Source: RBG-16-66-20 sp035308765
Lineage (GTDB): Bacteria; Pseudomonadota; Gammaproteobacteria; Burkholderiales; SG8-39
Assembly: GCA_035308765.1 (NCBI GenBank)
Contig: DATGGA010000029.1
Span: forward strand, 54,709 to 118,708
DNA length: 64,000 nucleotides
Direction: 5' to 3'
This document shows, piece by piece, positions 19,608-28,800 of the stretch; within the stretch, counting starts at the first letter, position 1, and every line of letters starts with the position of its first letter. Both the position numbers and the translations under genes were made by a program. The notes beneath the pieces are model-generated. The model saw nothing but the letters and a program-made list of their open reading frames with translations, did no database searches and was not told the DNA's origin.

Positions 19608-19636
19608 AGTTTAACAGCTTTTTGCCGTTCGGACAA
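19608..19636 (-). promoter_or_regulatory. Candidate promoter of the rimP-nusA-infB operon
   Basis: On the minus strand, TTGTCC (19636-19631) and TAAACT (19613-19608) are separated by 17 bases. The -35 is inside the last codons of rluB. Transcripts would start near 19600 and carry a leader of about 60 bases containing the hairpin at 19570-19589. Each hexamer matches the consensus at only 4 of 6 positions. Confidence 0.4.
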
Positions 19637-20411
19637 TCTCCGCGACGGCTTCGGAGCGCAGTTCCAGCGAGCGTCCCGCGGGCAGGTCGAGCGGCAGCTT
19701 CACCGGTCCGAACCGGACCCGCAGCAGCCGGCTGACCCTGGAGCCAACGGCCTCCACCAGCCGCCGCACCTCGCGGTTGCGTCCTTCCACCAGCACCACC
19801 TTGTACCAGCGGTTGGTGCCAGTGTCCTTTTTCGCCATCAGCGGCTCCAGTCGCGTCACCTTTGCCTGGCCGTCGTCAAGCTCCACCCCCGTAAGCAGGC
19901 GGCGCATCGCCTCCGAGCCCAGGCCACCTTGCACGCGCACTTCGTACTCGCGCTCGATCTCCTGGCGCGGGTGCATGAGCTGGTTGGCAAGTTCGCCCGA
20001 ATCGGTAAACAGCAGCAGGCCCGAGGAATTAAGGTCCAGGCGGCCGACGGCAACCCAGCGCCCGGGGCTGAGCTTGGGCAGCTTGTCGAAAACCGTCGCG
20101 CGTCCTTCAGGGTCCTTGCGCGTCACCAGTTCGCCGATTGGCTTGTGATAGACGATGACGCGGGGACTGGTTTTGCTCGCGCTTATTTTTATTTCTTTGC
20201 CGTCGAGGAGAATCAGATCCCCGGGGCTGGCGCGGTCACCCAGCTTCGCGGTCTGGCCGCGGACCGTGACCCGGCCCGCCGTGATCCAGGTTTCGATTTC
20301 CCTGCGCGAACCGAAGCCGGCCGCCGCGAGCAGCTTTTGCAGCCGCTCGGCGCTACTCGGTGCGGTCTGCGGCGGCTTCGTTGGCGGCGGGTTGGGAGGT
20401 CGCAGGCTCAA
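19611..20411 (-). CDS. rluB: 23S rRNA pseudouridine(2605) synthase, RluB type
   Basis: A pseudouridine synthase of the RsuA/RluB/E/F group. It has an N-terminal S4 RNA-binding domain (RLQKLLAAAGFGSRREIETWITAGRV) and the catalytic motif VGRLDLNSSGLLLFTDSGELA with the essential Asp. The C-terminal motif is EGRNREVRRLVEAVG. The start is uncertain: no ATG lies after the scpB stop, so I use the TTG at 20411, which overlaps scpB by 59 bases; the frame stays open to an ATG at 20477. Adjacency to scpB is typical for RluB. Confidence 0.88.
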   Translation of the reverse strand: MSLRPPNPPPTKPPQTAPSSAERLQKLLAAAGFGSRREIETWITAGRVTVRGQTAKLGDRASPGDLILLDGKEIKISASKTSPRVIVYHKPIGELVTRKDPEGRATVFDKLPKLSPGRWVAVGRLDLNSSGLLLFTDSGELANQLMHPRQEIEREYEVRVQGGLGSEAMRRLLTGVELDDGQAKVTRLEPLMAKKDTGTNRWYKVVLVEGRNREVRRLVEAVGSRVSRLLRVRFGPVKLPLDLPAGRSLELRSEAVAEIVRTAKSC

Positions 20412-20940
20412 GCTGCAGCGTCCGGGCGATTTCCTCCAGCGGCGGCAGCTCCTGCAGCGAGCGCAGCCCGAGGTCATCGAGAAATGCCTTGGTCGTGGCG
20501 TAAAGCGCCGGCCGCCCGGGCGTATCGCGATGGCCGACGACGTCGATCCAGCCCCTGCTCTCCAGGGACTGGATCACCGGTGTCGAGACGACGACGCCGC
20601 GGATATCCTCGACATCGCCGCGCGTCACCGGCTGGCGGTAAGCGATGATCGCCAGCGTTTCCATCACGGCGCGGGAATAGCGCGCGCGCTTGTCCGGGTT
20701 GAGGCGGTCCGCGAAAGGCTGAAACTCGGGCCGGGTCTGGAACCGCCAGCCGCTGGCCACGCTGGCGAGCTCCACGGCGCGGTCCGCCCATTCCTCGCGC
20801 AATTCGTCGAGCAGCTGGCGCAGCACGCCGGGCTCGATCCGGTCCTCGAACAGCCGCTTCAGGTCCGCCAGCGACAACGGCTCCCGCGAGGAAAGCAACG
20901 CCGCCTCGAGGATGCGCTTGGGCTCAGATTGGCTCGGCAT
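20353..20940 (-). CDS. scpB: Segregation and condensation protein ScpB
   Basis: A 195-residue winged-helix subunit of the SMC-ScpAB condensin. Family motifs are KRILEAALLSSREPLSLADL, WRFQTRPEF, SRAVMETLAIIAYRQPVTRGDVEDIRGV and GWIDVVGHRDTPGRPALY. It overlaps the scpA end by 17 bases and ends inside the 5' end of rluB. The C-terminal tail is Ala/Glu-rich and probably disordered. Confidence 0.95.
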   Translation of the reverse strand: MPSQSEPKRILEAALLSSREPLSLADLKRLFEDRIEPGVLRQLLDELREEWADRAVELASVASGWRFQTRPEFQPFADRLNPDKRARYSRAVMETLAIIAYRQPVTRGDVEDIRGVVVSTPVIQSLESRGWIDVVGHRDTPGRPALYATTKAFLDDLGLRSLQELPPLEEIARTLQLEPATSQPAANEAAADRTE

Positions 20941-21739
20941 GGGCGATCCTGATCCTGACGTAGATGGGCGCGAAGCCTTCCGACTGCGTGACGTCGATCA
21001 GCAGTTCGCGCGCGAGCTCCAACAGCGCGAGGAAGGTAACCACCAGCACCGCGACGCCGCGCGCCGGGTCGAACAACTCGGTGAATTCCAGCACGCGGCT
21101 CTCCTTCAGCAGGCGCAGGATCTGGCTCATGTGCTCGCGCACCGAGAGTTCCTCGCGCGAAACACGATGATGCTCGGTCATGCGGGCACGGAACAGCAGC
21201 ATGCGCCAGGCTTCCGCGAGGTCGCGCGGGTGCACCTCGGGCAGGCGTTCGATTGCGGTCCGTTCGACCAGCACCGAAATCGCAAGCACGTCGCGGCCGA
21301 CCTGCGGCAGCGCGTCCAGCTGCAGGGCCGCTTTCTTCATCTGCTCGTACTCGAGCAGCCGGCGCACCAGCTCGGCCCGCGGGTCCTCCTCCTCGTTCAC
21401 CGCAGCCGGGCGCGGCAGCAGCATGCGCGACTTGATCTCGATCAGCATCGCCGCCATCACCAGGTATTCGGCCGCGAGCTCGAGATTCTTGGAGCGCATC
21501 AGCTCGACGTACTCCAGGTATTGGCGCGTGAGCGGCGCCATCGGAATGTCGAGCACGTCGAGGTTCTGCTTGCGGATCAGGTACAGCAGCAGGTCGAGCG
21601 GCCCCTGAAAGGCATCCAGCAGGATCTCGAGCGCGTCGGGCGGGATGTAGAGGTCAAGCGGGATTTCGGTCAGCGGCTCGCCGTAAATCGTGGCGAACGG
21701 CGTCGCGGCCCGAACTATGGGCGTAGCGGTTTCGGTCAC
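20924..21739 (-). CDS. scpA: Segregation and condensation protein ScpA
   Basis: A 271-residue kleisin subunit that bridges SMC heads. It has the FQGPLDLLLYLIRKQNLDVLDIP signature (split here: FQGPLDLLLYLI, RKQNLDVLDIP), YLEYVELMRSKNLELAAEYLVMAAMLIEIKSR (in part), and the C-terminal winged helix with VVTFLALLELARE. The start is the GTG at 21739, overlapping the trpS stop as GTGA. The frame is open further upstream but conflicts with trpS. Confidence 0.94.
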   Translation of the reverse strand: MTETATPIVRAATPFATIYGEPLTEIPLDLYIPPDALEILLDAFQGPLDLLLYLIRKQNLDVLDIPMAPLTRQYLEYVELMRSKNLELAAEYLVMAAMLIEIKSRMLLPRPAAVNEEEDPRAELVRRLLEYEQMKKAALQLDALPQVGRDVLAISVLVERTAIERLPEVHPRDLAEAWRMLLFRARMTEHHRVSREELSVREHMSQILRLLKESRVLEFTELFDPARGVAVLVVTFLALLELARELLIDVTQSEGFAPIYVRIRIAHAEPI

Positions 21740-22938
21740 GTGTAGGACAGCCCCATGGCCTCGCGCACGTCGCGCATCGTTTCGCCGGCGAGCGAGCGCG
21801 CCTTGTCGCAGCCGTCGGCGAGAATGTTTTTCACCAGCGTCGGATCGTCCAGGTAGGCCTGCGCGCGCTCGCGCATCGGCGCCAATTCCGCAAGCACGCT
21901 CTCGATCACCGGTTGCTTGCATTCCAGGCAACCGATGCCAGCGGTGGTGCAGCCCTTGCGCGCCCAGGCCTTGGTTTCGTCGCTCGAATAGACGAGGTGC
22001 AGCGACCAGACCGGGCATTTTTCCGGCGTGCCCGGATCGTTGCGCTTCACGCGCGCGGGATCCGTCGGCATGGTCTTGATTTTCTTCGCCACGGACTCCG
22101 GGTCTTCGCGCAGCGCGATCGCGTTGCCGTAGGACTTGGACATTTTCTGCCCGTCCAGCCCGGTGAGCTTGGAGGCTTCCGTCAGCAGCGCCTCCGCTTC
22201 CACCAGTATTTTCTTGCCGCTGCCCTCGAGCCAGCCGAACAGCCGCTCCCGGTCGCCGCGCGGCATGTTCTGCTGTTCATCGAGCAGCGCCTGCGCGCGC
22301 TTGAGCGCCTCGGCGTCGCCGCTTTCCAGGAACTTTGTGCGCAGCTCGTTGAACACGCGCGCCTTCTTGCTGCCCATCTTCTTCACCGCGGCCTTCGCCT
22401 TGTCCTCGAACCCCGGCTCGCGGCCGTACAGGTGGTTGAAACGGCGCGCGAGCTCCCGGGTGAATTCGATGTGCGGCACCTGGTCCTCGCCCACCGGCAC
22501 GTATCGGGCGCGGTAGATCATGATGTCCGCGGCCTGCAGCAGCGGGTAGCCGAGGAAGCCGTAGGTGGTGAGATCCCTGTCGGCGAGTTTTTCCTGCTGG
22601 TCCTTGTAGGTCGGCACGCGTTCCAGCCAGCCGAGCGGCGTCATCATGGACAGCAGCAGGTGGAACTCGGCATGCTCGGGGACCTGCGACTGCACGAAGA
22701 TCGTCGCCTGGTTCGGGTCCACCCCGGAAGCCAGCCAGTCGATCACCATGTCGATGCCGACATCCTGCAGCACGCCGGGTTTTTCATAGTCGGTCGTCAG
22801 TGCGTGCCAGTCGGCGACGAAAAACAGGCACGGATGCTCCGACTGGAGCTTTACCCAGTTCTTCAGCACGCCGTGGTAGTGGCCCAGGTGCAAGGCGCCG
22901 GTGGGGCGCATGCCGGAAAGGACGCGGGTTTCAAACAT
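21736..22938 (-). CDS. trpS: Tryptophanyl-tRNA synthetase
   Basis: A 400-residue class Ic aminoacyl-tRNA synthetase. The HIGH-like motif is GALHLGHYHG and the KMSKS motif is intact (GQKMSKSYGN). Length exceeds the ~330 of the E. coli enzyme because of an insertion before KMSKS (about residues 160-240, Lys/Glu/Arg-rich), seen in many betaproteobacterial TrpS. Two CxxC-like cysteines (CTTAGIGCLECK) lie in the C-terminal part. Confidence 0.96.
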   Translation of the reverse strand: MFETRVLSGMRPTGALHLGHYHGVLKNWVKLQSEHPCLFFVADWHALTTDYEKPGVLQDVGIDMVIDWLASGVDPNQATIFVQSQVPEHAEFHLLLSMMTPLGWLERVPTYKDQQEKLADRDLTTYGFLGYPLLQAADIMIYRARYVPVGEDQVPHIEFTRELARRFNHLYGREPGFEDKAKAAVKKMGSKKARVFNELRTKFLESGDAEALKRAQALLDEQQNMPRGDRERLFGWLEGSGKKILVEAEALLTEASKLTGLDGQKMSKSYGNAIALREDPESVAKKIKTMPTDPARVKRNDPGTPEKCPVWSLHLVYSSDETKAWARKGCTTAGIGCLECKQPVIESVLAELAPMRERAQAYLDDPTLVKNILADGCDKARSLAGETMRDVREAMGLSYT

Positions 22939-22956
22939 TGGATCTCGAATTCCGCC

Positions 22957-23622
22957 CTAGATCCGGAACACCGTTCCGAGAACGCGAAACGAGAAATTCA
23001 CCATCGGCGCGAGGATGACGCCGAGCACACTGGTAAACATGAGCAGCAGCAGGATCGGGAAACCCCAGGGCTCGAGTTTCGCGTAGCCCCAGGCCATGCG
23101 GCTCGGCAGCAGGCTGGCCACGATCCGGCCGCCGTCCAGCGGCAGGATGGGCAGCAGGTTCAACAGCATCAGGATGATGTTTACTTCCATTCCGGCCTTG
23201 CTCATCAGGAGCAGCGGCTCGGTGAAGTAGTTGATCGGCAGGACATCCGCCGTTTTGAACAGAGCGGCCCAGAAAAAAGCCATCGCCAGGTTGGCGCCCG
23301 GGCCGGCCGCCGCGACCCAGAGCATGTTCTGCCGCGGGCGCCGCAGCGCCGAATAGTTCACCGGTACCGGCTTCGCCCACCCGAACAGCAGGCCCGCGCC
23401 GCCCGCGAACTTGCTCAGCACGAGAATCGCGATCGGCACGATGATGGTGCCGACGAGGTCGATGTGGCGCGCGGGGTTGAGGCTGATGCGTCCCTGCGCG
23501 TAGGCGGTCATGTCGCCGAAATAGCGCGCCACATAGCCATGCGCCGCCTCGTGCAGCGTGATCGCAAACAGGACCGGGAGCGCATAGATGGCGATGATTC
23601 TTACGATAGGTTCGATGTCCAT
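22957..23622 (-). CDS. Site-2 protease family (M50) membrane metalloprotease
   Basis: A 221-residue protein with about five hydrophobic segments. The zinc motif LHEAAHGYVA (HExxH) is in an N-terminal segment and NLLPILPLDGGRI (the xxPxxDGG third-ligand motif) in a later one. It belongs to the short M50 group without a PDZ domain. Substrates are unknown. I chose ATG 23622; the frame upstream overlaps the hydrolase gene. It sits 18 bases upstream of trpS, a common arrangement in betaproteobacteria. Confidence 0.88.
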   Translation of the reverse strand: MDIEPIVRIIAIYALPVLFAITLHEAAHGYVARYFGDMTAYAQGRISLNPARHIDLVGTIIVPIAILVLSKFAGGAGLLFGWAKPVPVNYSALRRPRQNMLWVAAAGPGANLAMAFFWAALFKTADVLPINYFTEPLLLMSKAGMEVNIILMLLNLLPILPLDGGRIVASLLPSRMAWGYAKLEPWGFPILLLLMFTSVLGVILAPMVNFSFRVLGTVFRI

Positions 23623-23639
23623 CCAGGCGGAGAATTTTA

Positions 23640-24506
23640 TCAGAGCAGGAACTTCTCGATCAGCCGCGCGACTTCCTCGGGCTGGTCGTGATGCAGCATG
23701 TGTCCCGCGTCCGCGACCGTGCGGTGCTCCAGGCTCCTGAATGCGCTGCGGCGCTCCGCCAGTTCGGTATCGGTGAGCCTCATCCGCGCCCTGGTTTCGG
23801 ATTCGGCGGCATCGACCCACAGCACCGGCGCCGCGACGCGCTCCCAGCAGGCGCGGGCTTCGTCCAAGCGGTAAAGCGTGGCGTTGATGAGCTTGTGCGC
23901 GGGATCGCTGCGCAGCTGCACTTCGCCGCCCTCCACCTCCTTGCCCCAATGCCGCGCGAGGAATTCGGCACGCTCCCGTTTCAGACGGGGATTGTTCTTC
24001 TGCAGCCGGTCCGCGAGTTCGGCATAGCTCGCGTACGGGCGCAGGCGCGGCGTCTCACGCAGTTCGTCCATCCAGCGGGCGTAGCGCTTGGGCGCCTGGT
24101 CCGCCCTGGTCGTCGGCATGCCGAAGCCTTCAAGGTTGACGAATTTCTCGATTCGTTCCGGCCTGATCCCCGCGTACAGGCCGCCGACATTTCCGCCCAG
24201 GCTGTGGCCGACCAGCTTGACCGGCGCTTCGGGCTGGATGTGAGCGAGCAGCGCGTCCAGGTCGCCGATGTAGTCGGGAAACCAGTAATTGTCGGAACCC
24301 GACCAGGAGGTCAACCCGTACCCGCGCCAGTCCGGCGCATAAACGTCCCAATCCGGCGCCAGCGCATCCACCAGGAACTGGAACGACGCCGAGACGTCCA
24401 TCCAGCCGTGCAGCAGGATGATCTTTTTCCCGGGTGTTCCGCGCCAATGGCGAACGTGATAGCGCAGGCCGCGGATGTCGAGGAAAAGCGATTCGCTGGG
24501 TTTCAT
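23640..24506 (-). CDS. Alpha/beta hydrolase
   Basis: A 288-residue alpha/beta-hydrolase fold protein. It shows the oxyanion-region motif LLHGWMD, the nucleophile elbow GHSLGGNVG with the catalytic Ser, a helical cap, an acid in VLWVDAAES and the C-terminal His in ADAGHMLHHDQPEEVA. The substrate is not predictable from sequence. It is 17 bases upstream of the M50 gene and may be in the same operon. Divergent from the carbonic-anhydrase-like gene. Confidence 0.87.
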   Translation of the reverse strand: MKPSESLFLDIRGLRYHVRHWRGTPGKKIILLHGWMDVSASFQFLVDALAPDWDVYAPDWRGYGLTSWSGSDNYWFPDYIGDLDALLAHIQPEAPVKLVGHSLGGNVGGLYAGIRPERIEKFVNLEGFGMPTTRADQAPKRYARWMDELRETPRLRPYASYAELADRLQKNNPRLKRERAEFLARHWGKEVEGGEVQLRSDPAHKLINATLYRLDEARACWERVAAPVLWVDAAESETRARMRLTDTELAERRSAFRSLEHRTVADAGHMLHHDQPEEVARLIEKFLL

Positions 24507-24558
24507 GGCGGGTGGAACGTGATCGGTGGAACGACTGCGGCTATCATACCGGCCATCC

Positions 24559-25086
24559 ATGCCGGTCTTTTCCCTGAATGAGCGCCGGGTCGAACTCCGC
24601 GGCGCGCACCACTACATCGCCTGGGACGCCACGCTGGCGGGCTCGATCATCCTGGAGAACGCGGTGAACATCTGGTTCAACGTGGTGATCCGCGCCGACA
24701 ACGACCAGGTGCACATCGGCGAGGAGACCAACATCCAGGACGGCTCGGTCCTGCATTGCGACCCGGGATTTCCGCTGACCATAGGGAAGCGCGTCACCGT
24801 CGGGCACAAGGTGATGCTGCACGGCTGCACGGTCGGCGACGGCGTGCTGGTCGGCATCAACAGCGTCGTGCTGAACGGCGCGAAGATCGGCGCCGGCTCT
24901 TTGGTCGGCGCCAATTCGCTGGTGCCGGAGGGCAAGGAAATCCCGCCCGGGGTGCTTGCCGTCGGATCGCCGGCGAAGGTCGTGCGCGAGCTCACGACCG
25001 AACAGATCGCCGGGATCCTGAAGATCTCGGAAGGTTACGTGGCCCGCGCCAGGCTATTCAAGGAACACCTGAGAGAGCAAACCTAG
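24559..25086 (+). CDS. Gamma-carbonic anhydrase family protein
   Basis: A 175-residue left-handed beta-helix protein of the YrdA/PaaY/gamma-CA type. The histidine positions for zinc are visible: GSVLHCDPG and GHKVMLHGCTVGDG. The Arg-Asp pair in VVIRADNDQVHIG is also conserved. Members either hydrate CO2 or act as thioesterases, or are poorly characterised, so I leave the function open. I chose ATG 24559. Its stop abuts that of the convergent SDR gene. Confidence 0.88.
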   Translation: MPVFSLNERRVELRGAHHYIAWDATLAGSIILENAVNIWFNVVIRADNDQVHIGEETNIQDGSVLHCDPGFPLTIGKRVTVGHKVMLHGCTVGDGVLVGINSVVLNGAKIGAGSLVGANSLVPEGKEIPPGVLAVGSPAKVVRELTTEQIAGILKISEGYVARARLFKEHLREQT

Positions 25087-25848
25087 TTATTTCGGCGCCA
25101 TCCGGATCGCGCCGTCGAGGCGGATGGTCTCGCCGTTCAGCATTTCGTTCTCGACGATGGACTTCGCCAGCTGCGCATATTCCTCCGGCTTGCCCAGGCG
25201 CGAGGGGAACGGCACCTGCTTGCCGAGCGAATCCTGCGCTTCCTTCGGCAGGCCGAGCAGCATCGGTGTCAGGAACAGGCCCGGCGCGATGGTGACCACG
25301 CGAATGCCGTTGCGCGACAGGTCGCGCGCGATCGGCAGCGTCATGCCGACCACCCCGCCCTTCGACGCGGAATAGGCGGCCTGCCCGATCTGGCCATCAA
25401 AAGCCGCGACCGACGCGGTGTTGATGATCACGCCGCGCTCGCCGGCCGCGTTCGGACCTGCCTTGATCATCGCATCCGCCGCGAGGCGAATCATGTTGAA
25501 GGTGCCGATGAGATTGATGCTGATCACTTTCGTGAAGCGCGCGAGGTCGTGCGGCGCATCCTTGCCGACCGTGCGTTCGGCAACGCCGATCCCGGCGCAA
25601 TTCACAAGCACGTGAATACCGCCGAAACCCTTGACTGCAGCCTCGACCGCGGCCTTGCCGTCGGCTTCCGAGGTCACATCGCACTTGCAGTATCTCCCGC
25701 CGATTTCCTTCGCCAGCTTCTCGCCGGCTTCCGCCTGCAGGTCCGCGATCACGACCTTGGCACCGTTGGCCGCGGCCATTTGCGCCGTCGCCGCGCCCAG
25801 GCCCGATGCGCCGCCCGTGACGAGGAATATGCTATTTCTGATTTGCAT
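25087..25848 (-). CDS. SDR dehydrogenase, 3-hydroxyacyl-CoA dehydrogenase type II-like
   Basis: A 253-residue classical short-chain dehydrogenase. Motifs are the NAD-binding GGASGLG, an acidic residue after beta-2 (IADLQ) that suggests NAD over NADP, NCAGIG, catalytic Ser in INTASVAAF and the YSASKGG active site. Overall similarity (VTGGASGLG, APGLFLTPM, PSRLGKPEEYAQL) resembles type II 3-hydroxyacyl-CoA dehydrogenases, which act in fatty acid or branched-chain degradation. The exact substrate is an inference. Divergent from the large oxidoreductase gene. Confidence 0.88.
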   Translation of the reverse strand: MQIRNSIFLVTGGASGLGAATAQMAAANGAKVVIADLQAEAGEKLAKEIGGRYCKCDVTSEADGKAAVEAAVKGFGGIHVLVNCAGIGVAERTVGKDAPHDLARFTKVISINLIGTFNMIRLAADAMIKAGPNAAGERGVIINTASVAAFDGQIGQAAYSASKGGVVGMTLPIARDLSRNGIRVVTIAPGLFLTPMLLGLPKEAQDSLGKQVPFPSRLGKPEEYAQLAKSIVENEMLNGETIRLDGAIRMAPK

Positions 25849-25889
25849 ATAAGAGCCTCCCGAATGATTTCAACGATAATTCTACCTGC

Positions 25890-28800
25890 ATGAAACTCTC
25901 ATTCGGCCTTGGTTTCGGCGATCTCTATCGGCGTGAGGGGCTGCTGCGCCTGGACGGCGCGTTTTTGTCGTTCCTCGATCCTGCTCTTCGGAAAAAACTT
26001 CTCGAGGCGAGAGACAATCCTCCTTCTTGGAAAGCGGAGTCCGAACTGCTCATCGAGCTCGCGCCGCATCTCGAGGATTTCCTCGCGCAACTGTTCGGCA
26101 TCGAGACCGAAGCACAGGCGCTCGCGGCGCGTCACAACGAGCTCGCGCCGCTGTTTTCGGTGAAGCGTCTTTTCGTCCAGCGCCACGCCCTGCACAAAGT
26201 GAAGCCCGGGGATGCGACGTCCGGCGGTTATGCTTTTTCCACCGAACTGGAATTCGCGAAGCAGGTAACGGAATGGGGCAAGGACCAGGCTGCGAACGCG
26301 GGCAAGATCGAAGGCGCGGCGCGTTATGCCGCCTGGGCGGCCACGACTCCGGAAGGCAAGGCGAAGCATCGCGCGGGCATTCTGTTCAAGACCCCGCTCA
26401 AGCTCGATTTCATGCGCCTGGTGCCGGTCCACACCGATATGTCGCAGGGATTCGCGAAGCACAGCCTCGAGCACCTGCGCCAGCGCGACGGCTTCGCCCT
26501 GACCGATCACGGTACCGACCTCACAGGTGCGCTCGACCAGGCGAACTACTGCATCTGGTGCCACGAGCAGGGCAAGGATTCCTGCTCCAAGGGCCTGAAA
26601 GAGAAGGCCCCTGCCACCGGATTCAAGAAGACCCAGTTCGGCGTGCCGCTCGCCGGCTGCCCGCTCGAAGAAAAAATTTCCGAATTCCACCTCGTCAAGG
26701 CGCGCGGCGAACCGCTGGCAGCGCTGGCAGTGATCTGCATCGACAACCCGATGGCCGCGGCCACCGGGCACCGCATCTGCAACGACTGCATGAAATCCTG
26801 CATCTACCAGAAGCAGGCGCCGGTGGACATTCCCCAGGCGGAGACACGCACGCTCAAGGACGTGCTCGAACTCCCCTGGGGTTTCGAGATCTATTCTCTG
26901 CTGACGCGCTGGAACCCGCTTAACCTGCGCCGCCCTGTTCCGCTCCCGGAGAGCGGGCGCAAGGTGATGGTGGTCGGCCTGGGGCCTGCCGGGTTCACGC
27001 TCGCCCACCACCTCATGAACGACGGACACGCGGTGGCCGGAATCGACGGCCTCAAGCTGGAGCCGCTGAGCGTGCCCTTCGAGCCGGTGAAGGACGTGCG
27101 CAGCCTGTACGAGGACCTCGGCGGGCGCGTGATGGCCGGCTTCGGCGGCGTCGCCGAGTACGGCATCACCGTGCGCTGGGACAAAAACTTCCTCAAGATC
27201 ATCCGCCTGCTGCTGGAGCGGCGCAGCCAGTTCGCCATGTTCGGCGGCGTGCGCTTCGGCGGCACGGTGACGCTGGAAGACGCGATGGCGATGGGCTTCG
27301 ACCACGTTGCGCTGTGCGTCGGCGCGGGCAAGCCGACGGTGCTCGACATCCCGAACGGACTTGCTCGCGGCGTGCGCGCCGCATCGGACTTCCTGATGGC
27401 GCTGCAGCTCACGGGCGCCGCCAAGGAAGACTCCATCGCCAACATGCAGCTGCGCCTGCCGGTGGTGGTGATCGGCGGCGGGCTGACGGCAATCGACACC
27501 GCCACCGAGTCCCTCGCCTACTACGTCGTGCAGGTGAACAAGTTCCTCGAGCGTTATGAAGCGCTTGCGGCGGAGATCGGCGAGGACGCGGTGCGGGCGA
27601 ACTGGGACGACCAGGAGCGCGAGATCGCGGAGGAATTTCTCGCGCACGCGAGGACTTTGAGAAATACGGCGAAAGAAAAGCACATCGAGTTGTTGCGGCA
27701 CTGGGGCGGGGTCACCATCGCCTACCGCCGGCGCCTCATCGATAGTCCCTCCTACACGCTGAACCACGAGGAAGTCGAAAAGGCCTTGGAAGAAGGCATC
27801 TGGTTCGCCGAAGGATTGACCCCTGCTGCAGTGGACGTAGACAACTTCGGCGCCGTCAAGGGTATCCGCCTCAAGGGCGCAGCGACCGAGCACTGGCTGC
27901 CGGCGCATACCGTGTTTGTCGCTGCGGGCACCCAACCCAACACCGTGCTCGCGAGGGAAGACGCCGCGCACTTCTCGCTCGACGGCAAATACTTCGCTGC
28001 CTGCGACACCGACGGCAAGCCGGTCAAACCACAGTACTCCACTTCCAAACCGGCGACGCCGAATGTGTTGCTGTCGAAGCAGCTCGACGGCCGCTTCGTC
28101 AGCTACTTCGGCGACGTGCATCCGTCCTATTTCGGCAACGTCGTGAAAGCGATGGGCAGCGCAAAGCAGGGCTATCCGATTGTCTCGAAGGTTTTGAACT
28201 CAAGACCTCCCGTTGCAAAGGAAAATTTCTTCGATCGACTTTCCGACCAGCTCAATGCAACCGTCCACAAGGTCGAACGGCTGACGCCCACCATCGTCGA
28301 GGTCATCGTCCGCGCGCCTCTGGCGGCAAAAAAATTCCAGCCTGGCCAGTTTTATCGGCTGCAGAACTTCGAAACTCTTGCTCCTGTCGCCGCGAAAACG
28401 CGCATGCAGATGGAAGGCCTCGCGATGACCGGCGCCTGGGTGGATCGCAAGAAAGGACTAGTCTCCATCATCGCGCTGGAAATGGGCGGCTCGAGCGATT
28501 TGTGCGCCATGCTCAAGCCCGGCGAACCCGTGATCCTGATGGGACCAACCGGGACGCCGACCGAGATCGCGGGTGGCGAGACGGTAGTGCTATGCGGCGG
28601 CGGCCTGGGCAACGCGGTGCTGTTCTCCATCGGCGCGGCATTCCGCGCCGCGGGCTCGAAAGTCCTCTACTTCGCCGGATACAAGAAGGTCGCCGATCGC
28701 TACAAGGTTTCCGACATCGAGAACGCCGCCGACGCGGTGATCTGGTGCTGCGACGAGGCGCCCGGCTTCAAGCCCGGGCGCCCGCAGGACCGCAGTTTCG

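Noticed and set aside
20412..20477. ATG 20477 as rluB start
   Set aside because: It would put 125 bases inside scpB and add residues without an S4-domain match; the TTG at 20411 is preferred but unproven.
25899..28121. A 740-codon frame opposite the large oxidoreductase
   Set aside because: Composition is that of a reverse-complement shadow; the opposite strand has clear Rossmann and Fe-S motifs.
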